The position numbers and the translations under genes were made by a program. Positions 53,109-61,975 of a stretch of DNA of 64,000 nucleotides are shown piece by piece. The DNA comes from G963663525 sp963663525 (GTDB lineage: Bacteria > Myxococcota_A > SURF-8 > G963663525): contig CAXXHC010000004.1 of NCBI GenBank assembly GCA_963663525.2, positions 682,001 to 746,000 on the forward strand, read 5' to 3'. Numbering within the stretch: position 1 is the first letter of the stretch; the number at the start of each line of letters is the position of its first letter. The notes under the pieces are model-generated. The model did no database searches. It saw only the letters and a list, made by a program, of their open reading frames with translations, and was not told the DNA's origin.

Positions 53109-54643
53109 GATTGCCTCCAGGATAAGAGCAACGACACCGTGTGCCGGGAGTAGTCGTAAAACGAGACGCTCGACAGGTTGGTCACCATGTTGTAATTCAG
53201 TCCCACTTCGAAATCGTCCAGGAAGGGATAGGCCGCGCCCGCGCCGCCGGAGATGCGGTGGTCGTCGCGTTTTTCACCCCAGGCCACGGAATCGGCGGAG
53301 TCGAAGTGGTCGATGTACTCGAAGCGGCCCCAGGCGTTGAGCAACACCCCTCCCGGAACCGAGGCCGACACTCCCGCGAAGGGACCTATGCTCCAGCGAT
53401 CGTAATCGGTGCGGCGGGCGTTCTCGTAGCGACCGGTCAGTTCGAGGAAGAATTTCAACGTCTGATCCAGGAAAAAGAACGACTGCCCCAGCGCGCCGTT
53501 CCCGGCCCAGTTGTTTCGTCCCAGCAACCTGTAAAGATTGCGGGAAAATCCACCCCGTACCGTGGTTTCTCCGAAATTCCCCTCTTTCAACAACCACTTG
53601 GCCCAGGCGGCGTGGTTTTCGCTGTAGAGATACAGGCTGTCTTCGTCGGCTTTCGCGCCGCCGTCGAGCAGACTGAGTGCGCCGGTGTATCCGGCGTGGG
53701 CTTCCTGGTTTACGCCCCACCCATGAAAGCGGTGGCGATAGCGGACGCCCAAAGCCCCCGAAGTGGCCGAAAAATCGTTGGCCGGGTCGCTGAAATAGGT
53801 GCTGCGGTTGAAGCTCAGATCCGCTCCGAGAAGGTGGCGCGGCGTGCGCAATGGATTCACGGCGAGCGCTCCTCCTGCCATGAGTGCAAACGATCCGGGG
53901 CTTTGTCCGCCCCCCAGGGGCTGGTCGTCCGGTTGCTGTATGACGTTGGAGTCATACTGCAGACCCAGCTTGATCTGGAGGTTTACCAACGGGTCGGTCG
54001 AGGCTTCGCCGTAGGTGCGTTCCAGCAGTTGACGGGCAGCGTCGTGGAATCGCGGGTCGCTGTTCGGGGCGTCCAGAAAACGTGTAAACGCCGAGCGCGC
54101 CTCGTTTTTTTCACCGGCGAACAAAAACGCCTGCCCCCGGTAGAAATCCAGCAGGGGAAGTTCGGCGGCGGCATCGGCGGGAATCGCCTGAAAATGGGTG
54201 AGCGCGGTGTTGGCGTCGCCCATCTCCAGCGACGTGACCCCCATCAGGTAGTTCCAGCGGCGGCGCTCGGCGGGTTTTTCGGGCGAGAGTTTTTTCAGCG
54301 TTCTCAGCGCCCATGTGGTTTTTTTCTGCGCCAGAAAGGCTTCCGACAGACGCAGGGAGATGTCGAAGCGCTCGGGAGCCAATCGCACGGCGCGGTAGAG
54401 TTGTTTTTCCGCCGCTTTCCATTCGCCTCGCCCGGCATGAATGCGCGCGAGCGCCAGTCGGGCGTCAAGACAGGTTGGATCGGCTTCCACGGCGGCGTTG
54501 TACGCCTCCATGGCGGCATCGGGATTCTTGGAGCGTTCCAGGTAGGCACCTTGTTCGGTTCCGTACCGGCAGGTTTGCGCCCAAAGAGGGAAGGGCGTAC
54601 ATCCAAGCCACAGCATCCACAGGAACGTGCAAAATCGTTTCAC
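53102..54643 (-). CDS. TPR protein with C-terminal outer-membrane barrel
   Basis: 513 residues. Signal peptide ending LWAQ, then about five TPR repeats (residues 25-200; NPDAAMEAYNAAVEADP, GEWKAAEKQLYRAVRLAP). The C-terminal part (about 215-513) is a beta-barrel with aromatic-rich strands, ending VSLLLSWRQSW with a terminal aromatic. The layout resembles surface-lipoprotein-assembly-modifier or poly-GlcNAc-exporter type TPR-barrel proteins. First gene of the overlapping three-gene operon, it probably exports or displays a partner, perhaps the downstream lipoprotein. Confidence 0.75.
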   Translation of the reverse strand: MKRFCTFLWMLWLGCTPFPLWAQTCRYGTEQGAYLERSKNPDAAMEAYNAAVEADPTCLDARLALARIHAGRGEWKAAEKQLYRAVRLAPERFDISLRLSEAFLAQKKTTWALRTLKKLSPEKPAERRRWNYLMGVTSLEMGDANTALTHFQAIPADAAAELPLLDFYRGQAFLFAGEKNEARSAFTRFLDAPNSDPRFHDAARQLLERTYGEASTDPLVNLQIKLGLQYDSNVIQQPDDQPLGGGQSPGSFALMAGGALAVNPLRTPRHLLGADLSFNRSTYFSDPANDFSATSGALGVRYRHRFHGWGVNQEAHAGYTGALSLLDGGAKADEDSLYLYSENHAAWAKWLLKEGNFGETTVRGGFSRNLYRLLGRNNWAGNGALGQSFFFLDQTLKFFLELTGRYENARRTDYDRWSIGPFAGVSASVPGGVLLNAWGRFEYIDHFDSADSVAWGEKRDDHRISGGAGAAYPFLDDFEVGLNYNMVTNLSSVSFYDYSRHTVSLLLSWRQSW

Positions 54644-54757
54644 GGGCGATCACTCCGAGTTCGTATCCATGGGTCGTTCCTGTTGTACCGCTATTTTCGG
54701 AGGCTTTCAAGCGTCAATTTTACTTCTTTCGGAAAGATGGTGGAACCACTCCCCGGC

Positions 54758-55564
54758 TCACGTGGCCCGGTCGAAGATCTCCCCGGCTACTTCCTTGCGA
54801 AACGCTTCACCGAACTCGAAATCCTCGTTTTGCGCCACTCCCGCCGCCCAGGTTTTTATCAACAATTCCATGGCTGTACGACCGTTTTCCGGATCGAGCA
54901 GGTCGAGCATGTGCAGGTTGCGTCCGGTGGCGGTCAGCGCATTGCGGAAGTCCTGGATCATCATGCGCACCTGACTCTCGTGCGCGAGAATCGCCTCGAT
55001 TTTCGTATCGATCCACTTGCCGATGTCCACCGTCCAGTTGCAGCGTTCCTCGTTTTTGGCGAACCAGAAGCAGTACGGCGTAAGGTGCGGTTCGTATCCG
55101 GCTTTTACCTGTTCCGGGTGATACAGCGGCAGGTTGGCGAAGCCTACGGCCTCCACGGCGGCGCGCGCCACATGGATGTGGTCGGGATGAGTCTCGAAGG
55201 GGGCGAAAGCATCGAAGGACAACACCGCGTCGGGGCGGATTTTACGTATCCATTCCATGAAGATCCGCCGTAACTCGTTTTTGGGTGTGTCGTCCAGGAA
55301 GCCGTCCGGGTATCCCAGAAACTCCACCCGCTTTTTCCCCATGATTTTCGCAGCTTTGCGCGCCTCGACGTCACGGCTCTGGCTGACGAGTTCCGGGCTG
55401 GGCAACTCGAAGGAGCCTCGTCCGTTGTCGGTGCAGATGATTTCGGTGATCTCGGCTCCCGCCGCCGCCAGTCTGGCCGTAAATCCACCCGCGAAAAACT
55501 CGCAGTCGTCGGCGTGGGCCGTGAAGATCAGCGCCTTTTTGATGTTGGACAACATGCCTTCCAT
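54758..55564 (-). CDS. LmbE/PIG-L family deacetylase
   Basis: 268 residues from ATG 55564 (AAGGAG upstream). Zinc-dependent N-deacetylase of the PIG-L fold: the first motif is AHADDCE (His17, Asp20; Ala instead of the usual Pro), the second HPDHIHV. Substrates in this family are GlcNAc-type sugars, mycothiol/bacillithiol precursors or small molecules; none can be chosen here. It is cytoplasmic, with no signal peptide. It follows a same-strand envelope operon but is a separate unit. Confidence 0.88.
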   Translation of the reverse strand: MEGMLSNIKKALIFTAHADDCEFFAGGFTARLAAAGAEITEIICTDNGRGSFELPSPELVSQSRDVEARKAAKIMGKKRVEFLGYPDGFLDDTPKNELRRIFMEWIRKIRPDAVLSFDAFAPFETHPDHIHVARAAVEAVGFANLPLYHPEQVKAGYEPHLTPYCFWFAKNEERCNWTVDIGKWIDTKIEAILAHESQVRMMIQDFRNALTATGRNLHMLDLLDPENGRTAMELLIKTWAAGVAQNEDFEFGEAFRKEVAGEIFDRAT

Positions 55565-55641
55565 CGTCGCTCCTTGTCGTTTCGAGTTGACGTACCTGAT
55601 GTACAGCGCAACACGCTTGTTTTTCTCAACGGGTCTCTATC

Positions 55642-55730
55642 AAACGCTCACCCTGAGTGATTTCGCGAAGAGAAATTGGTTCGAAGGGTCCCTCGATACG
55701 GCGACTTACGTCGCCTACTCGGGATGAGCG
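55642..55730 (-). repeat. Dispersed repeat family E, copy 2 (reverse)
   Basis: The reverse complement begins CGCTCATCCCGAGTAGGCG and ends CAGGGTGAGCGTTTG, matching 44249-44353. Confidence 0.72.
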
Positions 55731-55901
55731 TAGATGATTTTGCTCGGTAGACATCTGGCATGTTTTAGGTGCCGGGATAATAACTACCGTGTTTTGCGAG
55801 GGTACGGGACTTTTCATGAGGGCAATTAGGGATAATTTTCACTTGGATGTCAAGAGTTGAAAGAAAAACGCCCCTATTGCACAGACCAATTTGTTCTAGG
55901 C

Positions 55902-55930
55902 TTGACAGAAACGTGCAGAAGGAGTAATTC
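55902..55930 (+). promoter_or_regulatory. Probable promoter of the DsrD-like gene
   Basis: Perfect TTGACA at 55902-55907 and a weak TAATTC at 55925-55930 with a 17-bp spacer, 44 bp before the start codon. Confidence 0.5.
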
Positions 55931-55973
55931 TTTTGCACGTAGGTGTTTCATCCCTTTCCCAAAGGAGCCAAAA

Positions 55974-56204
55974 ATGGCAGATGCAGAGCTGAAAGACAAA
56001 ATTATCGAATGGTTCGAATCTAAAAAAGAGAAACAACAGAAAATGTACGTCAGCGCAGTGACCAAGCAGTTTGCCGATGTGAAAAAGCGCGACGTTAAAA
56101 CGGCCCTGAAAGAACTGGTTGATGAAGAACGTTTGGCGTACTGGTCCAGCGGAAGCACCACCTACGTCATGCTGAAATCGATTTACGATACGCTCGATAT
56201 GTAA
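55974..56204 (+). CDS. dsrD: DsrD-like small winged-helix protein (orphan)
   Basis: 76 residues from ATG 55974 (AAAGGAG seven bases upstream). It matches DsrD, the ~78-residue partner of dissimilatory sulfite reductase: an N-terminal helix LKDKIIEWFESK, then VSAVTKQFADVKKRDVKTALKEL and the signature EERLAYWSSGSTTYVML. DsrD has a winged-helix fold and, in sulfate reducers, stimulates DsrAB activity. Here there is no dsrABC neighbour. It stands alone with its own promoter and a strong terminator, which suggests a highly expressed, independent role or a distant dsr locus. Identification rests on motif memory. Confidence 0.82.
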   Translation: MADAELKDKIIEWFESKKEKQQKMYVSAVTKQFADVKKRDVKTALKELVDEERLAYWSSGSTTYVMLKSIYDTLDM

Positions 56205-56222
56205 ATATCTCAATGATCGACG

Positions 56223-56249
56223 AAAGGCGGGGTTTTCCCCGCCTTTTTA
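56223..56249 (+). terminator. Strong rho-independent terminator after dsrD-like gene
   Basis: Perfect 10-bp stem AAAGGCGGGG / CCCCGCCTTT with a TTTT loop and a T-tail. Confidence 0.93.
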
Positions 56250-56271
56250 TCCTTTCTTGTATCCCGATCCC

Positions 56272-57015
56272 ATGAACCGCATCTTTCGACAAGGCGCGAA
56301 GGCAGGAATTATTATTCTGTTTTTTGCGTGGGTTATAGGGGCTTGTGCGGACAGCGATCTTTTCGATGATTCGGAAGGTGAAACGAAGGAAACGGCGTTT
56401 CTCAAATCCTTCGATTTCGACGGCGCAACCCTCAGTTACGACTCGGTGCCTTCGGGGTCCGGCGGGTTTTATTCTCCTCAAATCAGCGAGACATTCTACC
56501 CGGAACGTCTTACGCCGGGACAACCCTTCGAGTTGGCGATTGTCAGCGATTTCGTCTTTTCAGACCGCATCACCCACGTGCTGATCGCTGTCCAGGGCGC
56601 GGACGGGTTGCTTGAAGTTCCGGTGGAGCCACGTTCCTACGACGATGGTCAGGTCTGGTTGCCGCTATCCGGTCTTTTCTCGGAGGTCGGGGCATTCTCG
56701 AAACAACTCTATTTCGTTCAGTTTTTCCTGATGACCAACAATCACCGCGTCGGGTTGCCTTCGAAGTGGTACGTGTCGGTGTCGGATCCTCCCGAAGCCG
56801 AGGAGGTCGAGAATATCGAGCTTTGCCGTCGGTTGTGCATGAGGGAATCCGAGTGCCGCACCGATCTCGACGAGTTGGACGGTCTGACCTGTCTGCAAGG
56901 CTGCGGTCATTTAGCGGGAGGCGGAAAAGTGCCGAATGCTTCCGAAATCGAATGCTTGGAACGTGAGGGCTGTCCGGCCTATCTTGCCTGCATGAACCGG
57001 ATTGAATTGGAATAA
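56272..57015 (+). CDS. Cys-rich hypothetical lipoprotein
   Basis: 247 residues from ATG 56272. The signal peptide ends in lipobox VIGAC (the Cys at about residue 25), followed by a short acidic tether. The middle is beta-rich (THVLIAVQGADGLLEVPVEPR, YFVQFFLMTNNHRVGLPSKWYVS). The C-terminal about 60 residues are Cys-rich and helical (ELCRRLCMRESECRT, TCLQGCGH, ECLEREGCPAYLACM), probably disulfide-bonded. I know no matching family. It lies between the dsrD terminator and the phosphatase gene. Confidence 0.78.
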   Translation: MNRIFRQGAKAGIIILFFAWVIGACADSDLFDDSEGETKETAFLKSFDFDGATLSYDSVPSGSGGFYSPQISETFYPERLTPGQPFELAIVSDFVFSDRITHVLIAVQGADGLLEVPVEPRSYDDGQVWLPLSGLFSEVGAFSKQLYFVQFFLMTNNHRVGLPSKWYVSVSDPPEAEEVENIELCRRLCMRESECRTDLDELDGLTCLQGCGHLAGGGKVPNASEIECLEREGCPAYLACMNRIELE

Positions 57016-57124
57016 AAGCTTTCTGCGGGGCTTCTAGCATATTTCTAATGGGAAAGACGACCGAAAACGGATAGACATGGGAGGAGGTCGAGGCGCATCG
57101 TCTCGCGTCTGGAAAGGAAAAACC

Positions 57125-58810
57125 ATGCAAAGCCCTGCACGATCGTGCTTTTTTGTGGAAAAAAGGATTGCTCCGGTCTTCGTCGTACTCATCGCACTGG
57201 TGTTTACCACGACATTGTTTTCTTGCACGAAGCCTGCGGAAAAGGCGTTTCTTCCCGCTCCGAAACTGGTCGTGCTGCTTGTGGTGGATCAGTTTCGCGC
57301 GGATTACCTGTTGCGCTACCGCGAACGGCTGCTCCCGGCGGAGTTGTCCGGGGGAAAACCCGGTGGATTCCGCTACCTTATGGAGCGTGGCGCGTACTAT
57401 CCTTACGCACGTCACGACCTGTTGCAGGCGATGACCGGGCCGGGTCACGCCACGCTGTCCAGAGGCGCATATCCCTATCGTCATGGTATTCCCTTGAACA
57501 AATGGTACGATGCCCGCCAGCGTGAACCCATGTATTGCGCAGGGGACGAGCGCTTCTCCACCGTCGGTGCGACGATGGAAGGGCGGAACGTGGGAACCAG
57601 CCCCGCAAATTCCTATGGGTCGACCATCGGAGACGAGATCAAGAACGCCGGTGGAAAGGGGCGAGTGGTTTCGATTTCGATCAAGGACCGCGCCGCCATC
57701 CTGATGGGGGGCACCCGCGCCGACGCGGCGATCTGGTTCGACAAGAACACGTTTCATTGGGTTTCCAGCCGTTTTTACTGTGCAGACGGCGTATTGCCCG
57801 CGTGGGTGGCGGCGCAGAACGCAGACATCGACGCCCACCGGGGCGAAACCCGGCACTGGAGCAACGAGTCCGTGCAATGCACGTATTCCGACGATGGAGT
57901 CGCAACCTTTTCGACAACCTACGAAAGCGACGGCAAAGAGGCGTTGTATGGCCCTGCGGGCAACGAAATGACCCAGCAGGCCGCGTTGGCGGCTATGAAG
58001 GCTTATGAGCTTGGAAAAGGGGAAGGCACCGACCTGCTTGCCGTGAGTTATTCCGTGCATGACTACCTGGGCCACGACGTTGGTCCGAATCGTTGCGAGA
58101 TGGAAGCCCTGACTTTCCACCTGGACAAGCTTCTGTCGGATCTGTTCGCCGAGATCGATCGTTCAGTTCCCGGCGGGCTGGAAAACGCACTCGTCGTACT
58201 CACGGGTGACCACGGTGTTGCACCAACGCCCAAGTACTTGAAATCGCAAGGGTTCGACGCGGCAGTGCTGGATGAAAAACAGTTGGAACGAAGCCTGGAA
58301 ATCGGCCTGCGGGAGCTTCACGGGATTCCAGACGATGGTGATTGGATCGTGTTTGCCAAGGATTTCAACTTTTATCTCAATTACGGAGCCGCTACGACAA
58401 AGAACATTTCCGCAGAAACCCTGGAAAACGACTCCAAACGGTTGTTGCTGCAAAACCGGAACGTGCTTTTTGCGTTCAGCGGAACGGACGTACTCGAACG
58501 ACGTCTGCCGAGCCTGATGTGGGATCGCCAGATCCGGCATTCCTACTTTCCCGGACGTAGCGGGGATGTCGTAGTCATACCACGGCCCTACGTGATCGAC
58601 GAAGCCTATGAAACCACGCACATCACGGGGTACACCTATGACGCCACGGTGCCGTTGATGTTCTCCGGTGCGGGCATTCATCCCGGTGTCTACGCCACAC
58701 CCGCCGAATCGGTGGATATCGCTCCGACCATCGCTTTTCTGGCCCGCGTGTTGCCGCCGACATTGAATGAGGGCCGGGTGCTGTCGGAGATTCTCGCGTC
58801 CCAGCGTTGA
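57125..58810 (+). CDS. PafA-type alkaline phosphatase lipoprotein
   Basis: 561 residues from ATG 57125 (GGAAAGGA upstream). The signal peptide ends in lipobox LFSC. The alkaline-phosphatase superfamily core shows metal Asp55 in VVDQFRADY, the nucleophile Thr104 in TGPGHAT, VHDYLGHDVGP and LTGDHGVAPTP. The Thr nucleophile and these motifs match Ca-activated PafA phosphatases, which release phosphate from monoesters in the periplasm. Its ends and length fit the family (about 545 residues). Phosphate scavenging is likely. No Pho box was recognised. Confidence 0.9.
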   Translation: MQSPARSCFFVEKRIAPVFVVLIALVFTTTLFSCTKPAEKAFLPAPKLVVLLVVDQFRADYLLRYRERLLPAELSGGKPGGFRYLMERGAYYPYARHDLLQAMTGPGHATLSRGAYPYRHGIPLNKWYDARQREPMYCAGDERFSTVGATMEGRNVGTSPANSYGSTIGDEIKNAGGKGRVVSISIKDRAAILMGGTRADAAIWFDKNTFHWVSSRFYCADGVLPAWVAAQNADIDAHRGETRHWSNESVQCTYSDDGVATFSTTYESDGKEALYGPAGNEMTQQAALAAMKAYELGKGEGTDLLAVSYSVHDYLGHDVGPNRCEMEALTFHLDKLLSDLFAEIDRSVPGGLENALVVLTGDHGVAPTPKYLKSQGFDAAVLDEKQLERSLEIGLRELHGIPDDGDWIVFAKDFNFYLNYGAATTKNISAETLENDSKRLLLQNRNVLFAFSGTDVLERRLPSLMWDRQIRHSYFPGRSGDVVVIPRPYVIDEAYETTHITGYTYDATVPLMFSGAGIHPGVYATPAESVDIAPTIAFLARVLPPTLNEGRVLSEILASQR

Positions 58811-58859
58811 CGCCGCAGCAAAACCACAGCAAAAGGGTCGGATTTTCGTGCGAAAGGGA

Positions 58860-58888
58860 TTGACACATGCAGGGCGATTGCGTTACCT
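58860..58888 (+). promoter_or_regulatory. Sigma-70 promoter of the 6S RNA
   Basis: Perfect -35 TTGACA (58860-58865), 17-bp spacer, TTACCT (58883-58888). Transcription would begin near 58895. Confidence 0.6.
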
Positions 58889-58894
58889 TTAGAT

Positions 58895-59070
58895 ATCGCC
58901 TGCCTGGTTCGTGTTGGCAAGGTATTGAATCGCTCGATGAGACTCGCTCGGGAGCTGTGCGGAGGACGGTGAGCGGCCCTACTGGGGACGCCTAAAGACC
59001 TCTCTTCGGCACCCACCTGGAATAATCCGAGCCGAGAATCTTTGCTCACACGGCCAAGGCGGGTTTTTTT
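58895..59070 (+). ncRNA. ssrS: 6S RNA
   Basis: No protein frame is supported here. The 3' half reads like proteobacterial 6S RNA: GGTGAGC, GCCTAAAGAC and GGCACCCACCTGGAA align with GGTGAGC, GCCTTAAAAC and GACACATTCACCTTGAA of the E. coli RNA. The terminal stem can form between GCCTGCCTGGTTCGTGT (58898 on) and ACACGGCCAAGGCGGG (59048 on), followed by seven T. The length of about 176 nt is usual. 6S RNA sequesters the sigma-70 holoenzyme in stationary phase. Confidence 0.72.
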
Positions 59071-59344
59071 GTGTCGCGAATCCCGCCTCTTCTTTTGTAA
59101 CATCCTGAAAATATTGGTATTTTACCATCTTTTTGAATGCTTGTCGTTTTTCTCTAAAGCGCTTTGTTTTTCCGAAACAGATTGGAACGACACGTTTCGA
59201 TATGCAGAAACACTCTTGTCCAAAACAAGAATTAGCACCTATTTCCTGTTTCCCTAAAAGACATTGCGGGTATGAGACCATTATGGTACGTTGCAGCATA
59301 TGGTTACATGGCAATCGTTGAATAAACGTACTTTTTAGGATCAA

Positions 59345-60232
59345 ATGCCAAAGGGGTGTCCTGGGATGGGTTTGACTCGACTACGGTTTCAGCTTTTCTC
59401 GCTGGCTATGATTATCTTTCTTCAAATTCTCTGTGGATCAGTCTTAGCCGAGACTCGCCAGGGCATTGTCGTCTGGCGGATGGAGGCGAAGGAAGGCGTT
59501 ACGGAGAAAAATATCGATTCTATTTCAGGATTTATCACGGCAGAGGTGGAAAAGCTGTCTGGAATGAAGGCTGTTTCCGATGCCGATGTCAAGACTATTC
59601 TCGAAGGGGAAGCACGCCAACAAACCTGTGGGGTTGAAAATACGAGTTGTATTGCAGAGATCGGCAACGCTCTCGGTGTTCCAGAAGCCGTATCGGGTGA
59701 CCTCGGACGAATGGGCGACTATTGGATGCTGAACATGCGACGCCTCAACGTCCGCACAGCGTTAGTAATCTCCCGTGTCGGGAAACAAATCAAAGGGGAT
59801 ACCAATGCTTTGATCGAAGCCATTCCCGGCGCTGTAGGTGAACTTTTTGGAAAAATTGAGGAAACATCTCCTTACCCGGTAGTTAAAAAGAACACAAGTG
59901 GTTCAAGTATTTACAACAAAGTGGCGTATGGCACGTTTTTCCCCGGATTGGCCTTAGTGGCGTTGGGGGGAATCGGTACATGGCAAATGGCCGAAGCTCA
60001 AGACGCCGCCAAAAAGGGAAATTCAGGCGCGAAAAGTGACCATTCCATGTGGAAAAGCGTATCCATTGCCGGATATGCCGTGGGTGGTGCTGCTATGGCC
60101 ACCGGTGCTGTGATGTGGATTCTTGACGCCATGGACGGAAAAAAAGCGGAAAACTCGAAAAACGTTGAAGTCGGTTTCGGTCCCGGTGCCGATGGACAGG
60201 GAGCTTTCGTGGTATTTCAGGGGGAGTTTTAA
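59345..60232 (+). CDS. TolB/CsgG-like domain membrane protein
   Basis: 295 residues (an alternative start, M8, lies at 59366). Signal peptide (FSLAMIIFLQILCGSVLA), then a periplasmic alpha/beta domain (about 35-175) with the blocks FITAEVEKLSGMKAVSDADV, CIAEIGNALGVPEAVSGDLG and YWMLNMRRLNVRTA, a pattern common in deltaproteobacterial proteins with a TolB/CsgG-type N-terminal fold. Two hydrophobic helices follow (about 200-220, 245-268). The C-terminus ends in GAFVVFQGEF. Function unknown. The next lipoprotein gene begins at the very next base, so they form one operon. Confidence 0.72.
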   Translation: MPKGCPGMGLTRLRFQLFSLAMIIFLQILCGSVLAETRQGIVVWRMEAKEGVTEKNIDSISGFITAEVEKLSGMKAVSDADVKTILEGEARQQTCGVENTSCIAEIGNALGVPEAVSGDLGRMGDYWMLNMRRLNVRTALVISRVGKQIKGDTNALIEAIPGAVGELFGKIEETSPYPVVKKNTSGSSIYNKVAYGTFFPGLALVALGGIGTWQMAEAQDAAKKGNSGAKSDHSMWKSVSIAGYAVGGAAMATGAVMWILDAMDGKKAENSKNVEVGFGPGADGQGAFVVFQGEF

Positions 60233-61456
60233 ATGATTCGCTGCATACATCTGATTTTCATTCTTTCCTTTGTTATTTTCACGGGTTGCGGTGTTTTTAA
60301 CTTCGAAGAATACGGTGGGGATAAACAACCCTGCTTCTCCGATGATACCTGCAAGGATGGCCTGACGTGTTGTGCCGGAACCTGTCGTGTTTCATGTACC
60401 CAAGGTGGTGACACGGATTCCATCGAAACCGATGGCGATTCAGATACTGAATCCGGTGGGGATAATCCCTCCGAAATAGTAGACGTAAGTTGCCGATATA
60501 AAACCCCAGAAGATTGCCTTGAACTGGGTTGGCGCGAGTTCTGCGGCAATCGGGATTGCCTGGACTACGGATGGAAGTATTATTGCGACGATCAAACCGA
60601 AAAGTGTGATGCGGCGCAAAGCATCGACTTCGGAGAAGCCGAAGCAGCCACAACAGATGACTATGTTGGCGTTTGGGGCGGAATCCTGACGATGGCGGCT
60701 CGCACCAAAGGTATTCCGCTACGCACCTACCAGGATACCGTCTCCTTCCACGTGACGCTGACCCGCGCCAGCCTTCAGGATGGCCAGATCGTGTTCGATT
60801 CCCATATGTGCTACATGGAAATGCGCAACTTCGACTATGAAAAAGTTTACGAAGTCGGCGAAGACTTAGGTCAGCTGACCATTCCACCCTCGTATTATAA
60901 CAACATAAAGGTACTCAAGCACGTGATTGAAACTCCCCCGGCCTATGCGGCTGGCGCGACGTTCAAAACCACGGAATCGCTCGAAGTCCGTGGAGCACGG
61001 CTCGACGATTATGAAAACGACCCCTTGCCCACCCGAGCAGACTACGAAGCCACCTGCGTCCCCTGGGATGAAAAGAAGGACGATCCAGACTGCCGCATCA
61101 CCGACCCGGATGAGGATGGAAATCCCGGATACACCAATGTCGGCAACGGTGTGTTGAACAACCAGGATACCTACCACAATCAGAAGTGGTCTTGCTCGCT
61201 CGAAGGCGAAATCATCGACGACAACCACATGAGCGGCCTGTTACCCAACGAGAGCCTTCAGTACCAATTGAGCGGATCGAATCCTTCGATGGTGTATGAC
61301 ATCGAAGTCATCATGCACCCAGAGGCAAACCGCAGTTATTTCAGGTTGTTACGCATGGACCCGCATGCCACTTGCGAGGATGTGATGGCCGAGCATGAAA
61401 CTGAAGGAAACTGGTTATCCTTCACGCCGCTTCTTGAAGATATCGAAAATCCGTAA
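60233..61456 (+). CDS. Hypothetical lipoprotein with Cys-rich N-terminus
   Basis: 407 residues. The signal peptide ends in lipobox FTGC (Cys19), followed by a Cys-rich stretch (PCFSDDTCKDGLTCCAGTC), an acidic tether (TDSIETDGDSDTESGGD) and further Cys pairs (CRYKTPEDC, CGNRDCLDYG). The main domain (about 140-400) is beta-rich with an EF-like DPDEDGNPG. I do not recognise the fold. It starts immediately after the TolB-like gene's stop (TAA-ATG), so it is presumably its partner at the outer membrane. Confidence 0.75.
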   Translation: MIRCIHLIFILSFVIFTGCGVFNFEEYGGDKQPCFSDDTCKDGLTCCAGTCRVSCTQGGDTDSIETDGDSDTESGGDNPSEIVDVSCRYKTPEDCLELGWREFCGNRDCLDYGWKYYCDDQTEKCDAAQSIDFGEAEAATTDDYVGVWGGILTMAARTKGIPLRTYQDTVSFHVTLTRASLQDGQIVFDSHMCYMEMRNFDYEKVYEVGEDLGQLTIPPSYYNNIKVLKHVIETPPAYAAGATFKTTESLEVRGARLDDYENDPLPTRADYEATCVPWDEKKDDPDCRITDPDEDGNPGYTNVGNGVLNNQDTYHNQKWSCSLEGEIIDDNHMSGLLPNESLQYQLSGSNPSMVYDIEVIMHPEANRSYFRLLRMDPHATCEDVMAEHETEGNWLSFTPLLEDIENP

Positions 61457-61975
61457 AGCCAAAATGTCGGACGAAGAATTTGCCCGACCTCGTGTATTGC
61501 GCAGACCTACTCGGTTTTCTCTCACTTGTTATTATACTGGCACTTAAAAGCCCGACAACAGAGCCCGAAAATGTCATTCCCCGCGCAGGCGGGGAATCCA
61601 GTGTTTTCAGCAAGTTACCTGGATCCTCCGCCTGCATTAAAAAGTCTTCTTCCGCGGTCGCGCGCAAGCGCGCATTGCGGAAAAGAACTCTGTACGAAGG
61701 CGCTTTACCTCGATGTTACGCTATGTGGAATGAATGGTTGGCGTGTTGCTTTGAAAGGTTCGATTTGGCTCCGAGCCATGGTGAAAAGAGAAAGAATGGT
61801 GTTTGCGCTTCCGGAGAATCATTGTTTTCGTTTGCTGTCTTTCATTTTCGAAGATCCTTTGAGCGCCGTTTACGGTTGTTTTTGATCATCCGGATACAAG
61901 GCTCCCGTCTTCTTCGTGAAGCCTTTCCATAGGCTCACCACGCAGGGAGTTCGGCCAACAACTTTTCACGTCAAC
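61457..61975. other. Intergenic region with repeat remnants, no gene
   Basis: Holds a partial family C repeat (61465-61490), family A copy 3 (61573-61638), a hairpin around TTCCGCGG...GCGGAA (61648-61684), and presumably the terminus of the IS91-type element near 61930-61975. No frame is supported. Confidence 0.65.
61573..61638 (+). repeat. Dispersed repeat family A, copy 3
   Basis: GTCATTCCCCGCGCAGGCGG at the left end is very like the copy at 20817; the right end has decayed. Confidence 0.7.

Larger units (their letters stand above)
55565..55973. other. Intergenic region with family E repeat and dsrD promoter
   Basis: Contains the family E element (55642-55730) and a likely promoter for the DsrD-like gene (55902-55930). 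No other gene is seen. Confidence 0.7.

Noticed and set aside
53141..55273. Plus-strand open frame of 710 codons
   Set aside because: Antisense to the TPR-barrel and LmbE-like genes and crosses their gap; a coding-bias artefact.
61480..61932. Frame of 150 codons between the lipoprotein and the transposase
   Set aside because: Built from repeat families C and A and a hairpin; no protein similarity or ribosome site.
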